Assembly: GCF_014648915.1 (NCBI RefSeq)
Contig: NZ_BMSA01000001.1
Coordinates: 496,001-560,000, forward strand
Direction: 5' to 3'
From: Streptomyces phaeofaciens
GTDB taxonomy: Bacteria; Actinomycetota; Actinomycetes; Streptomycetales; Streptomycetaceae
Length of the DNA: 64,000 bases
The notes beneath the pieces are model-generated. The model ran no database searches, was not told the DNA's origin, and was given only the letters and a program-made list of their open reading frames with translations. Of this stretch, positions 1 through 8,635 are shown one piece after another. How positions within the stretch are numbered: position 1 is the first letter of the stretch; each line of letters opens with the position of its first letter. The translations under genes and the position numbers were made by a program.

Positions 1-1
1 G

Positions 2-1735
2 GCCGGCGGGGTCGTCGCGGGCGCGAGCCTCGCCGCCCACGCCTTCCCGGCCTTCGGTGCCGAGTCGCAGGCCGCCGACGCCATCGTGGTCGGCCACGGA
101 CTCGCCGGCCTCGTCGCGACCGCCGAACTCGCCGCCGCCGGCCGCAAGGTGCTGCTGCTCGACCAGGAGCCCGAGGCGAGCATCGGCGGCCAGGCGTTCT
201 GGTCCTTCGGCGGACTGTTCTTCGTCAACTCCGACGAACAGCGCCTGATGGGCGTCAAGGACACCTACGACCTGGCCTGGCAGGACTGGCAGGGCACCGC
301 CGGCTTCGACCGGGGGATCGACGACCCCGCCGGCCAGGACTACTGGGCCCACAAGTGGGCCAAGGCCTACGTCGAGTTCGCGTCCGGCGAGAAGCGCTCC
401 TGGCTGGCCGGGCTCGGGGTGCAGTGGTTCCCGATCGTCGGCTGGGCGGAGCGCGGCGGCGGCCTCGCGACGGGACACGGCAACTCGGTGCCCCGCTTCC
501 ACGTCACCTGGGGGACCGGCCCCGCCGTGGTCGAGCCGTTCGAGAAGAAGGTGCGGGCCGCGGTCGACGCGGGCAAGGTCACCTTCAGGTTCCGCCACCG
601 GGTGGACGAGATCGTCACCACCGGCGGCGTCGTGACCGGGGTGCGCGGCGCGATCCTCGAACCCAGCAGCGCGGCTCGCGGCAAGCCCAGCTCCCGCACG
701 GTCGTCGGCGACTTCGAGCTGCGCGCCCCGGTCGTCGTCGTCACCTCCGGCGGCATCGGCGCCAACCACGACCTCGTCCGCCGGAACTGGCCGGCCCGCA
801 TGGGCACCCCGCCGAAGTCCATGGTCACCGGCGTCCCCGCGCACGTCGACGGCCGGATGCTCGCCATCACCGAGAAGGCGGGCGGCCGGATCGTCAACCC
901 GGACCGCATGTGGCACTACACCGAGGGCCTCAGGAACTACGACCCGATCTGGCCGGGCCACGGCATCCGCATCCTCCCCGGCCCGTCCTCGATGTGGTTC
1001 GACGCCAGGGGCAAACGGTTCGACGCCCCCGACATCCCGGGCTACGACACCCTGCACACCCTGAAGACCATCGCCGACTCCGGCTACGACTACTCCTGGT
1101 TCGTCACCACCCAGAAGATCATCGCCAAGGAGTTCGCGCTCTCCGGCTCCGAGCAGAACCCGGACCTCACCAACAAGAACGTCTGGCAGCTGCTGTCCCG
1201 GATCTGGCAGACCCCGGAGCCGATCGAGAAGTTCAAGAACAAGGGCGAGGACTTCGTCGTCGCGACCACCCTCACCGACCTCGTCGCCGGCATGAACAAG
1301 CTGACCGGCACCTCACTGATCGACCTCGCCGACCTCAAGCGGCAGATCGAGGCCCGGGACCGGGAGATCGACAACGCGTACACCAAGGACGTGCAGGTCA
1401 TGGGCATCCGCAACGCCCTGAACTACACGGGCGACTCCCTCAGCCGCACGGCCTCCATCCACCGCATCCTCGACTCCGGCGCCGGCCCGCTGATCGCCGT
1501 ACGGCTCAACGTGCTCACCCGCAAGACCCTCGGAGGCCTCCAGACCGACCTCTCCGGCCGTGTCCTGGACAGCTCCGGGAACCCCGTGCCCGGTCTGTAT
1601 GCGGCCGGAGAGGTCGCAGGCTTCGGCGGCGGCGGCGTCCACGGCTACCGCTCCCTGGAGGGCACCTTCCTCGGCGGCTGCCTGTTCTCCGGACGGCAGG
1701 CGGGCCGGGCCGCCGCGGCGGCCACCGCGACCTGA
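2..1735 (+). CDS. FAD-binding dehydrogenase (ketosteroid-dehydrogenase-like), 5' end cut by window
   Basis: FAD-dependent oxidoreductase of the fumarate reductase/3-ketosteroid dehydrogenase type. The frame is open to the left edge, so the start lies outside; 577 residues are visible. The first visible stretch (AGGVVAGASLAAHAFPAF) looks like the hydrophobic core and cleavage end of an export signal, plausibly Tat because the cofactor is bound before export. A Rossmann dinucleotide motif follows (DAIVVGHGLAGLVATAELA). The C-terminal part has the family-typical glycine-rich FAD-contact segment (GLYAAGEVAGFGGGGVHG). The substrate cannot be told from sequence. Public annotation usually calls such Streptomyces proteins 'FAD-binding dehydrogenase'. 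The next gene, pyc, is 150 bp away and probably separate. Confidence 0.85.
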   Translation, partial: AGGVVAGASLAAHAFPAFGAESQAADAIVVGHGLAGLVATAELAAAGRKVLLLDQEPEASIGGQAFWSFGGLFFVNSDEQRLMGVKDTYDLAWQDWQGTAGFDRGIDDPAGQDYWAHKWAKAYVEFASGEKRSWLAGLGVQWFPIVGWAERGGGLATGHGNSVPRFHVTWGTGPAVVEPFEKKVRAAVDAGKVTFRFRHRVDEIVTTGGVVTGVRGAILEPSSAARGKPSSRTVVGDFELRAPVVVVTSGGIGANHDLVRRNWPARMGTPPKSMVTGVPAHVDGRMLAITEKAGGRIVNPDRMWHYTEGLRNYDPIWPGHGIRILPGPSSMWFDARGKRFDAPDIPGYDTLHTLKTIADSGYDYSWFVTTQKIIAKEFALSGSEQNPDLTNKNVWQLLSRIWQTPEPIEKFKNKGEDFVVATTLTDLVAGMNKLTGTSLIDLADLKRQIEARDREIDNAYTKDVQVMGIRNALNYTGDSLSRTASIHRILDSGAGPLIAVRLNVLTRKTLGGLQTDLSGRVLDSSGNPVPGLYAAGEVAGFGGGGVHGYRSLEGTFLGGCLFSGRQAGRAAAAATAT

Positions 1736-1800
1736 CCGCCTCGCCGGGCACGGCCCCGACCCGGCAGCCTTTCAGATCACGGTCCAATCGAGCGAGACAT

Positions 1801-1845
1801 GCGGTGAGTGGCCCGACTCACATGGCCAACCCGGTCACTCACCGC
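1801..1845. promoter_or_regulatory. 10-bp inverted repeat in pyc leader
   Basis: GCGGTGAGTG (1801-1810) and CACTCACCGC (1836-1845) are perfect inverted repeats separated by 25 bases; a third ACTCAC element lies inside the loop. The structure sits 41-85 bases upstream of the pyc start. It could be an operator for a dimeric regulator or an RNA hairpin; the sequence alone does not decide. Confidence 0.4.
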
Positions 1846-1885
1846 CACGATGGGTCCCGTCACCGGCAGGCTGAAGGGGTCCAGG

Positions 1886-4800
1886 ATGTTCCGCAAGGTA
1901 CTCGTCGCCAACCGTGGCGAGATCGCGATCCGTGCGTTCCGCGCAGGCTACGAGCTGGGCGCGCGCACGGTCGCCGTCTTCCCGCACGAGGACCGCAACT
2001 CGCTGCACCGGCTCAAAGCCGACGAGGCGTACGAGATCGGCGAACCGGGGCATCCGGTGCGCGCCTACCTCTCCGTGGAGGAGATCGTGGGCGCCGCCCG
2101 CCGGGCGGGCGCCGACGCCGTCTACCCGGGCTACGGGTTCCTCTCCGAGAACCCCGAACTCGCGCGCGCCTGCGAGGAAGCCGGCATCACCTTCGTCGGA
2201 CCCGACGCCCGTACCCTCGAACTGACGGGCAACAAGGCGAGCGCGGTGGCCGCGGCCCGTGCGGCGGGCGTCCCCGTGCTCGGCTCGTCCGCGCCCTCCA
2301 ACGACGTCGACGAACTGGTGCGCGCCGCCGAGGAGATCGGCTTCCCCGTCTTCGTGAAGGCGGTCGCGGGCGGCGGCGGCCGCGGCATGCGCCGCGTGGA
2401 GGACCCGGCCACCCTGCGCGAGTCCATCGAGGCCGCCTCCCGCGAGGCCGCGTCCGCGTTCGGCGACCCCACCGTCTTCCTGGAGAAGGCCGTCGTCGAC
2501 CCCCGCCACATCGAGGTGCAGATCCTCGCCGACGGCGCGGGCAACGTCATCCACCTCTTCGAGCGCGACTGCTCCCTCCAGCGCCGCCACCAGAAGGTCA
2601 TCGAGCTGGCGCCCGCGCCCAACCTCGACCCCGAGCTGCGGAGCCGCATCTGCGCCGACGCCGTGCGCTTCGCCCGCGAGATCGGCTACCGCAACGCGGG
2701 CACCGTCGAGTTCCTCCTCGACCCCGACGGCAACCACGTCTTCATCGAGATGAACCCGCGCATCCAGGTCGAGCACACGGTGACCGAGGAGGTCACCGAC
2801 GTCGACCTGGTCCAGGCCCAGCTGCGCATCGCCTCCGGCGAGACCCTCGCCGACCTCGGCCTCTCCCAGGACACGGTCACCCTGCGCGGCGCCGCTCTCC
2901 AGTGCCGCATCACCACCGAGGACCCCGCCAACGGCTTCCGCCCCGACACCGGCCGCATCAGCGCCTACCGCTCCCCGGGCGGCTCGGGCATCCGGCTCGA
3001 CGGCGGCACCACCCACGCCGGTACCGAGATCAGCGCGCACTTCGACTCCATGCTGGTCAAGCTCACCTGCCGGGGCCGTGACTTCCAGGCCGCGATCGGC
3101 CGCGCCCGGCGTGCCGTGGCCGAGTTCCGCATCCGCGGCGTGGCCACCAACATCCCCTTCCTCCAGGCCGTCCTGGACGACGCCGACTTCCAGGCCGGGC
3201 GGGTCACCACCTCCTTCATCGAGGAGCGCCCGCACCTGCTCACCGCCCGGACCTCCGCCGACCGCGGCACCAAACTGCTCACCTACCTCGCCGATGTCAC
3301 CGTCAACAAGCCGCACGGCGAGCGCCCCGACCTGATCCACCCCGGCACCAAGCTGCCGCCGCTGCCCGCCGGCGAGCCGCCCGCCGGTTCCCGGCAGCGG
3401 CTGGTCCACCTCGGCCCCGAGGGCTTCGCCCGTCAGCTGCGCGAGTCGCCGACCATCGGTGTCACCGACACCACCTTCCGCGACGCCCACCAGTCGTTGC
3501 TCGCCACCCGGGTGCGCACCAAGGACCTCCTCGCCTCCGCCCCGCTGGTCGCCCGCACCCTGCCCGAACTGCTCTCCCTGGAGTGCTGGGGCGGGGCCAC
3601 CTACGACGTCGCCCTGCGGTTCCTCGCCGAGGACCCCTGGGAGCGGCTGGCCGCCCTGCGCGAGGCCGTCCCCAACATCTGCCTCCAGATGCTGCTGCGC
3701 GGCCGCAACACCGTCGGCTACACCCCGTATCCGACCGAGGTCACCGACGCCTTCGTGCAGGAGGCCGCCGCCACCGGCATCGACATCTTCCGCATCTTCG
3801 ACGCGCTCAACGACGTCGGCCAGATGCGCCCCGCCATCGACGCCGTCCGCGAGACCGGCACCGCGATCGCCGAGGTCGCGCTCTGCTACACCTCCGACCT
3901 GTCCGACCCGAACGAGCGCCTCTACACCCTCGACTACTACCTGCGTCTCGCCGAGCAGATCGTCGAGGCCGGCGCCCATGTCCTGGCCGTCAAGGACATG
4001 GCGGGCCTGCTGCGCGCCCCCGCCGCCGCCAAGCTCGTCTCCGCGCTGCGCCGCGAGTTCGACCTGCCGGTCCATCTGCACACCCACGACACCGCGGGCG
4101 GCCAGCTCGCCACCTACCTCGCCGCGATCCAGGCCGGCGCGGACGCCGTCGACGGCGCGGTGGCCTCCATGGCCGGCACCACCTCGCAGCCGTCACTGTC
4201 CGCGCTCGTCGCCGCCACCGACCACTCCGAGCGCCCCACCGGCCTCGACCTCCAGGCCGTCGGCGACCTGGAGCCCTACTGGGAGGGCGTCCGCCGGATC
4301 TACGCCCCCTTCGAGGCGGGCCTCGCCTCCCCGACCGGGCGCGTCTACCACCACGAGATCCCCGGCGGCCAGCTTTCCAACCTGCGCACCCAGGCCGTCG
4401 CGCTCGGTCTCGGCGACCGCTTCGAGGACATCGAGGCGATGTACGCCGCGGCCGACCGCATCCTCGGCCACCTCGTGAAGGTCACCCCCTCCTCCAAGGT
4501 GGTCGGCGACCTCGCCCTGCACCTGGTCGGCGCCGGGGTGTCCCCGAAGGACTTCGAGGCCGCGCCCAACCGGTACGACATCCCCGACTCCGTCATCGGG
4601 TTCCTCCGCGGCGAACTGGGCACCCCGCCCGGCGGCTGGCCGGAGCCCTTCCGCACCAAGGCCCTCGAAGGACGCGCCGACGCCAAGCCCGTCCAGGACC
4701 TCTCCGCCGAGGACCGCGACGGCCTCGAGAAGTCCCGCCGCGCCACCCTCAACCGGCTGCTCTTCCCCGGCCCGACCCGCGACTTCGACACCCACCGCCA

Positions 4801-5260
4801 GGCCTTCGGCGACACCAGCGTCCTGGACAGCAAGGACTTCTTCTACGGGCTGCGCCCGGGCCAGGAGTACGCCGTCGACCTCGAACCCGGTGTCCGCCTG
4901 CTGATCGAGCTCCAGGCGGTCGGCGAGGCCGACGAACGCGGTATGCGCACCGTGATGTCCACCCTGAACGGCCAGTTGCGGCCCATCCAGGTCCGCGACA
5001 AGGCGGCCGCCTCGGACATCCCGGTGACCGAGAAGGCCGACCGGGCCGACCCCCGCCATGTCGCCGCCCCGTTCGCGGGCGTGGTCACGCTCGCGGTCGC
5101 CGAGGGCGACGAGGTGGCGGCCGGCGCCACGGTGGCCACCATCGAGGCGATGAAGATGGAGGCCACCATCACCGCGCCGACGGCCGGCCGGGTGAGCAGG
5201 CTGGCCATCAACCGGATCCAGCAGGTGGAGGGCGGCGACCTGCTCGTGGTCGTGGGCTGA
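1886..5260 (+). CDS. pyc: Pyruvate carboxylase
   Basis: Biotin-dependent anaplerotic enzyme: pyruvate + bicarbonate + ATP to oxaloacetate. It is a single-chain 1124-aa form of usual family length. The order is biotin carboxylase/ATP-grasp (from MFRKVLVANRGEIAIRAFR, with the KAVAGGGGRGMR loop), carboxyltransferase (TDTTFRDAHQSLLATR, roughly residues 530-800), and a C-terminal biotinyl domain with EAMKME, whose Lys1090 is the biotinylation site. The start at 1886 is preferred over an upstream in-frame ATG at 1808: it has a GAAGGGG ribosome-binding site 7 bases upstream and the protein then begins exactly where the family does. A hairpin follows the stop. Confidence 0.97.
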   Translation: MFRKVLVANRGEIAIRAFRAGYELGARTVAVFPHEDRNSLHRLKADEAYEIGEPGHPVRAYLSVEEIVGAARRAGADAVYPGYGFLSENPELARACEEAGITFVGPDARTLELTGNKASAVAAARAAGVPVLGSSAPSNDVDELVRAAEEIGFPVFVKAVAGGGGRGMRRVEDPATLRESIEAASREAASAFGDPTVFLEKAVVDPRHIEVQILADGAGNVIHLFERDCSLQRRHQKVIELAPAPNLDPELRSRICADAVRFAREIGYRNAGTVEFLLDPDGNHVFIEMNPRIQVEHTVTEEVTDVDLVQAQLRIASGETLADLGLSQDTVTLRGAALQCRITTEDPANGFRPDTGRISAYRSPGGSGIRLDGGTTHAGTEISAHFDSMLVKLTCRGRDFQAAIGRARRAVAEFRIRGVATNIPFLQAVLDDADFQAGRVTTSFIEERPHLLTARTSADRGTKLLTYLADVTVNKPHGERPDLIHPGTKLPPLPAGEPPAGSRQRLVHLGPEGFARQLRESPTIGVTDTTFRDAHQSLLATRVRTKDLLASAPLVARTLPELLSLECWGGATYDVALRFLAEDPWERLAALREAVPNICLQMLLRGRNTVGYTPYPTEVTDAFVQEAAATGIDIFRIFDALNDVGQMRPAIDAVRETGTAIAEVALCYTSDLSDPNERLYTLDYYLRLAEQIVEAGAHVLAVKDMAGLLRAPAAAKLVSALRREFDLPVHLHTHDTAGGQLATYLAAIQAGADAVDGAVASMAGTTSQPSLSALVAATDHSERPTGLDLQAVGDLEPYWEGVRRIYAPFEAGLASPTGRVYHHEIPGGQLSNLRTQAVALGLGDRFEDIEAMYAAADRILGHLVKVTPSSKVVGDLALHLVGAGVSPKDFEAAPNRYDIPDSVIGFLRGELGTPPGGWPEPFRTKALEGRADAKPVQDLSAEDRDGLEKSRRATLNRLLFPGPTRDFDTHRQAFGDTSVLDSKDFFYGLRPGQEYAVDLEPGVRLLIELQAVGEADERGMRTVMSTLNGQLRPIQVRDKAAASDIPVTEKADRADPRHVAAPFAGVVTLAVAEGDEVAAGATVATIEAMKMEATITAPTAGRVSRLAINRIQQVEGGDLLVVVG

Positions 5261-5261
5261 G

Positions 5262-5294
5262 CCGACGGCCGCCGGCGGTCACCCGTCGGCGGCC
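5262..5294 (+). terminator. Hairpin downstream of pyc
   Basis: GGCCGCCG (5267-5274) pairs with CGGCGGCC (5287-5294); an alternative register pairs CCGACGG (5262-5268) with CCGTCGG (5283-5289). There is no T-tract, as is common for Streptomyces terminators. Just after it, CCCTGTCCG is repeated three times in tandem (5307-5333). Confidence 0.45.
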
Positions 5295-5439
5295 ACGTAC
5301 CGCACACCCTGTCCGCCCTGTCCGCCCTGTCCGGCCTCTCCTGGCCGGACTGGCCGGGGTGGTGCCGGGGCCCGGTTCCCCCGGGACCGGCCCTCCGGCG
5401 CCGCTGCCCGTGAGGGCAGCAGGTCTGCCCCCGCGTCCG

Positions 5440-5468
5440 GTGACGCGCGCCGGGCCGGCGGCTAGCGT
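5440..5468 (+). promoter_or_regulatory. Promoter with leaderless geometry before the M23 peptidase gene
   Basis: A -35-like GTGACG (5440-5445) and a -10-like TAGCGT (5463-5468) are spaced by 17 bases. Six bases after the -10 is a GTG at 5475, which is the geometry of leaderless transcripts in actinobacteria. A second GTG, at 5471, is in frame with the peptidase gene. Confidence 0.5.
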
Positions 5469-5474
5469 CCGTGC

Positions 5475-5534
5475 GTGAACTACCGCACCTTTGCGCAGCG
5501 GCCGTCGGCACACCGTCCCGGGCGCGCCGCGTGA
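5475..5534 (+). CDS. Possible 19-codon leaderless leader ORF
   Basis: A short frame, GTG AAC TAC CGC..., encodes VNYRTFAQRPSAHRPGRAA and stops at TGA 5532-5534. The stop overlaps the preferred GTG start of the M23 peptidase (5531) as GTGA, an arrangement typical of translational coupling. The predicted transcription start coincides with its first base. No cysteines or runs of one amino acid are present, so a classical attenuation role is not suggested. It may simply be the fortuitous reading of a 5' leader; expression is inferred only from geometry. Confidence 0.35.
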   Translation: MNYRTFAQRPSAHRPGRAA

Positions 5535-6712
5535 ACGACGAGCAGGCTGTCGAGACACCTCCGCGGGACACCGCCGACCGTGACACCCTTCCGCCCGACA
5601 CCCCCGGGCACGAGGACCCCGCACCGGCGTCCCGCGCCGCCCCGGAAGCAGCCACCGCGGCGTCGCCCGCCGCCCGCCCCCGCCGCAAGGGCCCGGGCGC
5701 CTTCACCCTCCTGGTCCTGCCCGGACTGCTCACCCTGTCCGCGGTGGCCGGACTCCTCGCCCTGACCGGCGGTTTCCCGCCGGACTGGACCGAGGGCGAG
5801 AGCACCCGGCAGGACGCGGCGAGCGGGATCGACGAGACCTACGGGCCCTGGCTGCGCAAGGCGGCCGACGCCTGCACGGTCGTCACCGCGTCCGTCCTGG
5901 CCGCCCAGATCGACCAGCTCACCGGGTGGGACGACGACACCGGCGGCCCCTCCGGCGAGCGGGGCATCGCCGCCTTCACCGACGCCGAGTGGCGGACCTG
6001 GGGCAAGGACGACGACGGCAACGGGACGTCCTCGCCGCGCGACCGGGCCGACGCCATCATGGCGCTCGGCCGCCAGGACTGCTCCCTCGCCCGTGAGGTC
6101 ACCGACCTCAGGACCGACGGCACCGTGAACGGGGACCTCGTGGACCTCACCCTCGCCGCGTACGCCGTCGGCACGGACGCGGTGGCCGAGGCGGGGCGCG
6201 TCCCGGCGGATGCGCGGACCTACCTCACCGAGGTGAAGGCCCTGTTCGCGACGTACGAGGAGTTCGACCGGGAGGACCTGGTCGACGACGGCGCACAGGC
6301 GAACGCGATCCTGGCCGCACCCGTCACCACCCTCACCGTCACCTCCCCCTACGGCTCCCGCAAGCACCCCCTCACCGGTGTCACCAAACTCCACACCGGC
6401 GTGGACTTCGGCGCACCCCGGGGCGCCCAGGTCTCGGCGGCCCGCGACGGCCAGGTGGTGTTCGCGGCCATGACCAGGGCCTACGGCAACCGCGTCGTCG
6501 TCGACCACGGCACCATCGAGGGCAAGCGGCTCCAGACGACGTACAGCCATCTGTCCCGGATCGACGTCACCGCCGGCCAGAGCGTGCGCACCGGCACCTC
6601 CGTCGGCCTGGTCGGCTCCACCGGCCTGTCCACCGGCCCCCACCTGCACTTCGAGGTGATCTACGACGGTTACTACACCGATCCGCAGCCGTGGCTCACG
6701 GCGTCCGGCTGA
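5531..6712 (+). CDS. Membrane-anchored M23 (LytM-type) metallopeptidase
   Basis: Predicted cell-wall peptidase that cleaves peptidoglycan cross-bridges outside the membrane. It has 393 residues. A basic, Pro/Ala-rich cytoplasmic N-terminus is followed by one hydrophobic segment (GAFTLLVLPGLLTLSAVAGLLAL), an extracytoplasmic region, then a C-terminal M23 domain with HTGVDFGAP (His288, Asp292) and GPHLHFEV (His371, His373). These are the zinc and catalytic residues of an active enzyme. The GTG at 5531 is chosen because it overlaps the preceding short ORF. A GTG at 5471 in the same frame, sitting near the predicted transcription start, would add 20 residues and cannot be excluded. The gene converges on the GNAT gene. 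Confidence 0.85.
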   Translation: MNDEQAVETPPRDTADRDTLPPDTPGHEDPAPASRAAPEAATAASPAARPRRKGPGAFTLLVLPGLLTLSAVAGLLALTGGFPPDWTEGESTRQDAASGIDETYGPWLRKAADACTVVTASVLAAQIDQLTGWDDDTGGPSGERGIAAFTDAEWRTWGKDDDGNGTSSPRDRADAIMALGRQDCSLAREVTDLRTDGTVNGDLVDLTLAAYAVGTDAVAEAGRVPADARTYLTEVKALFATYEEFDREDLVDDGAQANAILAAPVTTLTVTSPYGSRKHPLTGVTKLHTGVDFGAPRGAQVSAARDGQVVFAAMTRAYGNRVVVDHGTIEGKRLQTTYSHLSRIDVTAGQSVRTGTSVGLVGSTGLSTGPHLHFEVIYDGYYTDPQPWLTASG

Positions 6713-6741
6713 CGGCCCGGGAGCCGGACGACCGGGCGGCA

Positions 6742-6755
6742 CCCCGGTGCCGGGG
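6742..6755. terminator. Small GC hairpin between convergent genes
   Basis: CCCCG (6742-6746), loop GTGC, CGGGG (6751-6755), lies in the 64-bp gap between the convergent M23 and GNAT genes. It is a weak candidate bidirectional terminator. Confidence 0.3.
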
Positions 6756-6776
6756 CGGCCGACGGTGCCCGCGCGG

Positions 6777-7703
6777 TCACCGCAGGACGGCCTCCCAGGT
6801 GTCCACGGCGAAGTGGACGGTCATCCCGTGGCGGGCGTAAAGCTGCGGCGCGCCGGTCGGGTTGGAGGTGTCCACGCCGAGGCCGACCACGTCCCGCCCC
6901 CGGGCGGCGAACGCCGCGAAAGCGTGCCGCAGCAGCAGGCCGGCGAGACCGTGGCCCCGTGCCTCGCGCAGCACACCGATGCTCCGGATCCAGCCCATCG
7001 CCTCGCGGTCGTCCCGGGCCAGCAGGAACCCGGCGTCGCCGAGTTCGTCCGTCGAGACGATCCACACCAGCGACCAGTCGAGGCCCGTGGCCCCCACGTC
7101 GTGCAGCCAGGGCTCGTAGGCGCGCGGCTGGAAGTCGAAGTGGTCGGCGAAACTCGCCTGGTACAGCTCATGGACACGCGCCCGGTCCGCCGCTTCGGCG
7201 CACGGCCGCAGCCGCACCCCCGCGGGCGGCTCCGGCGCCCGGTCCGCCGCGGCATCCACGGGCCGGCGCAGCACGTGATAGCGCCGTACGACGGACCAGC
7301 CCCGCCGGCGGATCAGCGCGGTGTCCAGCGTGGGCCGGGTGTTGAGATGCAGGTGCACCACGGCCCGCTCGGCGCCGTTCTCCCGCGCCTTCGCCAGCGC
7401 CCGGTCCTCCATCGCCTCCAGGACGGTCAGGCCCGCGTCCTGACGGTCGGGCAGGACGTAGTGGTCGATGTCGATCCGCTCGCCCTCGGACTCGTCCCAC
7501 AGCAGCCCGTAGACCACCAGGTGGTCCCCGTCGAAGGCGAGCCAGGAGTCCCGCTCCAGATCGGTCCCGGGATGCTTGAGGTCGGTCTCGACGGTGTGCA
7601 GATCGGTCTCGGGCCGGCCGATCTCGATCAGGTCGATCTCGTTGAGCAGGCCGGTGATCGCGGGCGCGTCGGCGAGGGCGGCGGGACGCAGGACGTAGGA
7701 CAT
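6777..7703 (-). CDS. Tandem-GNAT N-acetyltransferase
   Basis: 308-aa protein with two GNAT-like halves. The N-terminal half (RPAALADAPAITGLLNEID...) is degenerate. The C-terminal half carries a convincing acetyl-CoA loop (IRSIGVLREARGHGLAGLLLRHAF) and the GVDTSNPTGAPQLYARHGM segment common in GNATs. Two-domain GNATs of this length resemble mycothiol synthase (MshD) in layout, but nothing here identifies the substrate. The start at 7703 (MSYVLRPA) is chosen over 7739 because the domain begins there. The gene is divergent from the FAD-subunit gene. Confidence 0.8.
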   Translation of the reverse strand: MSYVLRPAALADAPAITGLLNEIDLIEIGRPETDLHTVETDLKHPGTDLERDSWLAFDGDHLVVYGLLWDESEGERIDIDHYVLPDRQDAGLTVLEAMEDRALAKARENGAERAVVHLHLNTRPTLDTALIRRRGWSVVRRYHVLRRPVDAAADRAPEPPAGVRLRPCAEAADRARVHELYQASFADHFDFQPRAYEPWLHDVGATGLDWSLVWIVSTDELGDAGFLLARDDREAMGWIRSIGVLREARGHGLAGLLLRHAFAAFAARGRDVVGLGVDTSNPTGAPQLYARHGMTVHFAVDTWEAVLR

Positions 7704-7798
7704 GGGTGCCAGGGTCCGGGGGAAGGGCCCGGCCCGCAACGCATTTTGAGGTGGTGCGCAATGCAGCCGTGAGCCCTGTATGCGCCCCCGTGTGCCTG

Positions 7799-7816
7799 GG
7801 CAGAATCCGTTCTGCC
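7799..7816. promoter_or_regulatory. Palindrome in the divergent GNAT/FAD-subunit promoter region
   Basis: GGCAGAA-TCCG-TTCTGCC is a perfect 7-bp inverted repeat in the 179-bp divergent intergenic region, 67 bases upstream of the FAD-subunit start. Size and symmetry fit an operator, though an RNA hairpin is possible. No adjacent regulator gene is present to assign it to. Confidence 0.4.
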
Positions 7817-7882
7817 AGTGATCATGCGGGTGGGGTGACCCATGCCCCGCCCCGAACTACCCGGGAAGGCAGGTCGGTTGTC

Positions 7883-8605
7883 GTGCAGTTGCGTCTTCCC
7901 ACCTCCATATCCGAAGCACAACGCTGCCTGGCGGAGGGGGCGGTACCGATCGGCGGGGCGACACTCGTGTGGGCCGCCTGGCAGCGGGACGGCTTCCCCG
8001 AGCAGGCCGTGTCCCTGCGCAACCTGCCCGAGGCCAACGCCGTCGGGCCCGAGGAGGTGGGCGGGGCCGTACTGCTGCACCGGGTGGACGCCACCGTGCC
8101 GGAAGTGCTGCACCGGGCGGCCTCCCGGATCGGCACCGGCGCGGTGCGCCGCACGGCCACGGTCGGCGGCAACATCGTCGGCAGCACGCTGCGCTGTCTG
8201 CTCCCCGCCGCGCTCGTCCTCGACGCCCGGGCCACGGTCCTCGGGTCCGACAGCGTCTACGAGACCGATCTGACCGAGCTGGTGGCGAAGCGTCACGTCC
8301 TGCTCGGTCTGCGCTGGCACACCCCGCTGGCCAGCGGCTACCGCAAGCTGGAGGGCGACCCGGGCGGCCCGCCGCCCCTCGTCGTCGCGGCGGCGGTGCA
8401 CTCCGACGGCGCCCGCCCCGGGCACCTGCGCGTGGCCGTCCGCGACGGCTACGACGTGCTCAGCGAGTCCACGCCGTACACCCCGGACGCCGACTCGGCG
8501 CTCCACGCGCTGGACGGCACCGACCTGGGCGGGCTGCCGGCCGCGGCCCGGGAAGCGGTACGTGAGCAGGTCACGGACGTGCTGGCCCGCAGCGCCGCGG
8601 GCTGA
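7883..8605 (+). CDS. FAD-binding subunit of the molybdenum hydroxylase type (orphan)
   Basis: 240-aa protein of the 'FAD binding domain in molybdopterin dehydrogenase' family, the medium subunit of xanthine/CO-dehydrogenase-like enzymes, which carries electrons from the iron-sulphur subunit to the acceptor. Two family signatures are visible: PIGGATLVWAA and RRTATVGGNIVGS. The C-terminal part is short. The GTG at 7883 has AGG upstream and starts the protein just before the domain; in-frame codons further upstream would add unlikely sequence. The iron-sulphur and molybdopterin subunits that normally flank this gene are absent, so its partner is elsewhere or it has been co-opted. Confidence 0.75.
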   Translation: MQLRLPTSISEAQRCLAEGAVPIGGATLVWAAWQRDGFPEQAVSLRNLPEANAVGPEEVGGAVLLHRVDATVPEVLHRAASRIGTGAVRRTATVGGNIVGSTLRCLLPAALVLDARATVLGSDSVYETDLTELVAKRHVLLGLRWHTPLASGYRKLEGDPGGPPPLVVAAAVHSDGARPGHLRVAVRDGYDVLSESTPYTPDADSALHALDGTDLGGLPAAAREAVREQVTDVLARSAAG

Positions 8606-8626
8606 GCCCCGGACCGCCGCCGGGGC
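8606..8626. terminator. Bidirectional hairpin between convergent genes
   Basis: GCCCCGG (8606-8612) and CCGGGGC (8620-8626) form a perfect 7-bp stem with a 7-base loop, directly after the FAD-subunit stop and ahead of the convergent DUF6745 stop. Confidence 0.5.
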
Positions 8627-8635
8627 CCGCCGGCC

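Noticed and set aside
355..3081. Plus-strand frame of about 900 codons overlapping the FAD dehydrogenase and pyc
   Set aside because: Out-of-frame Arg/Pro-rich shadow of two recognised genes.
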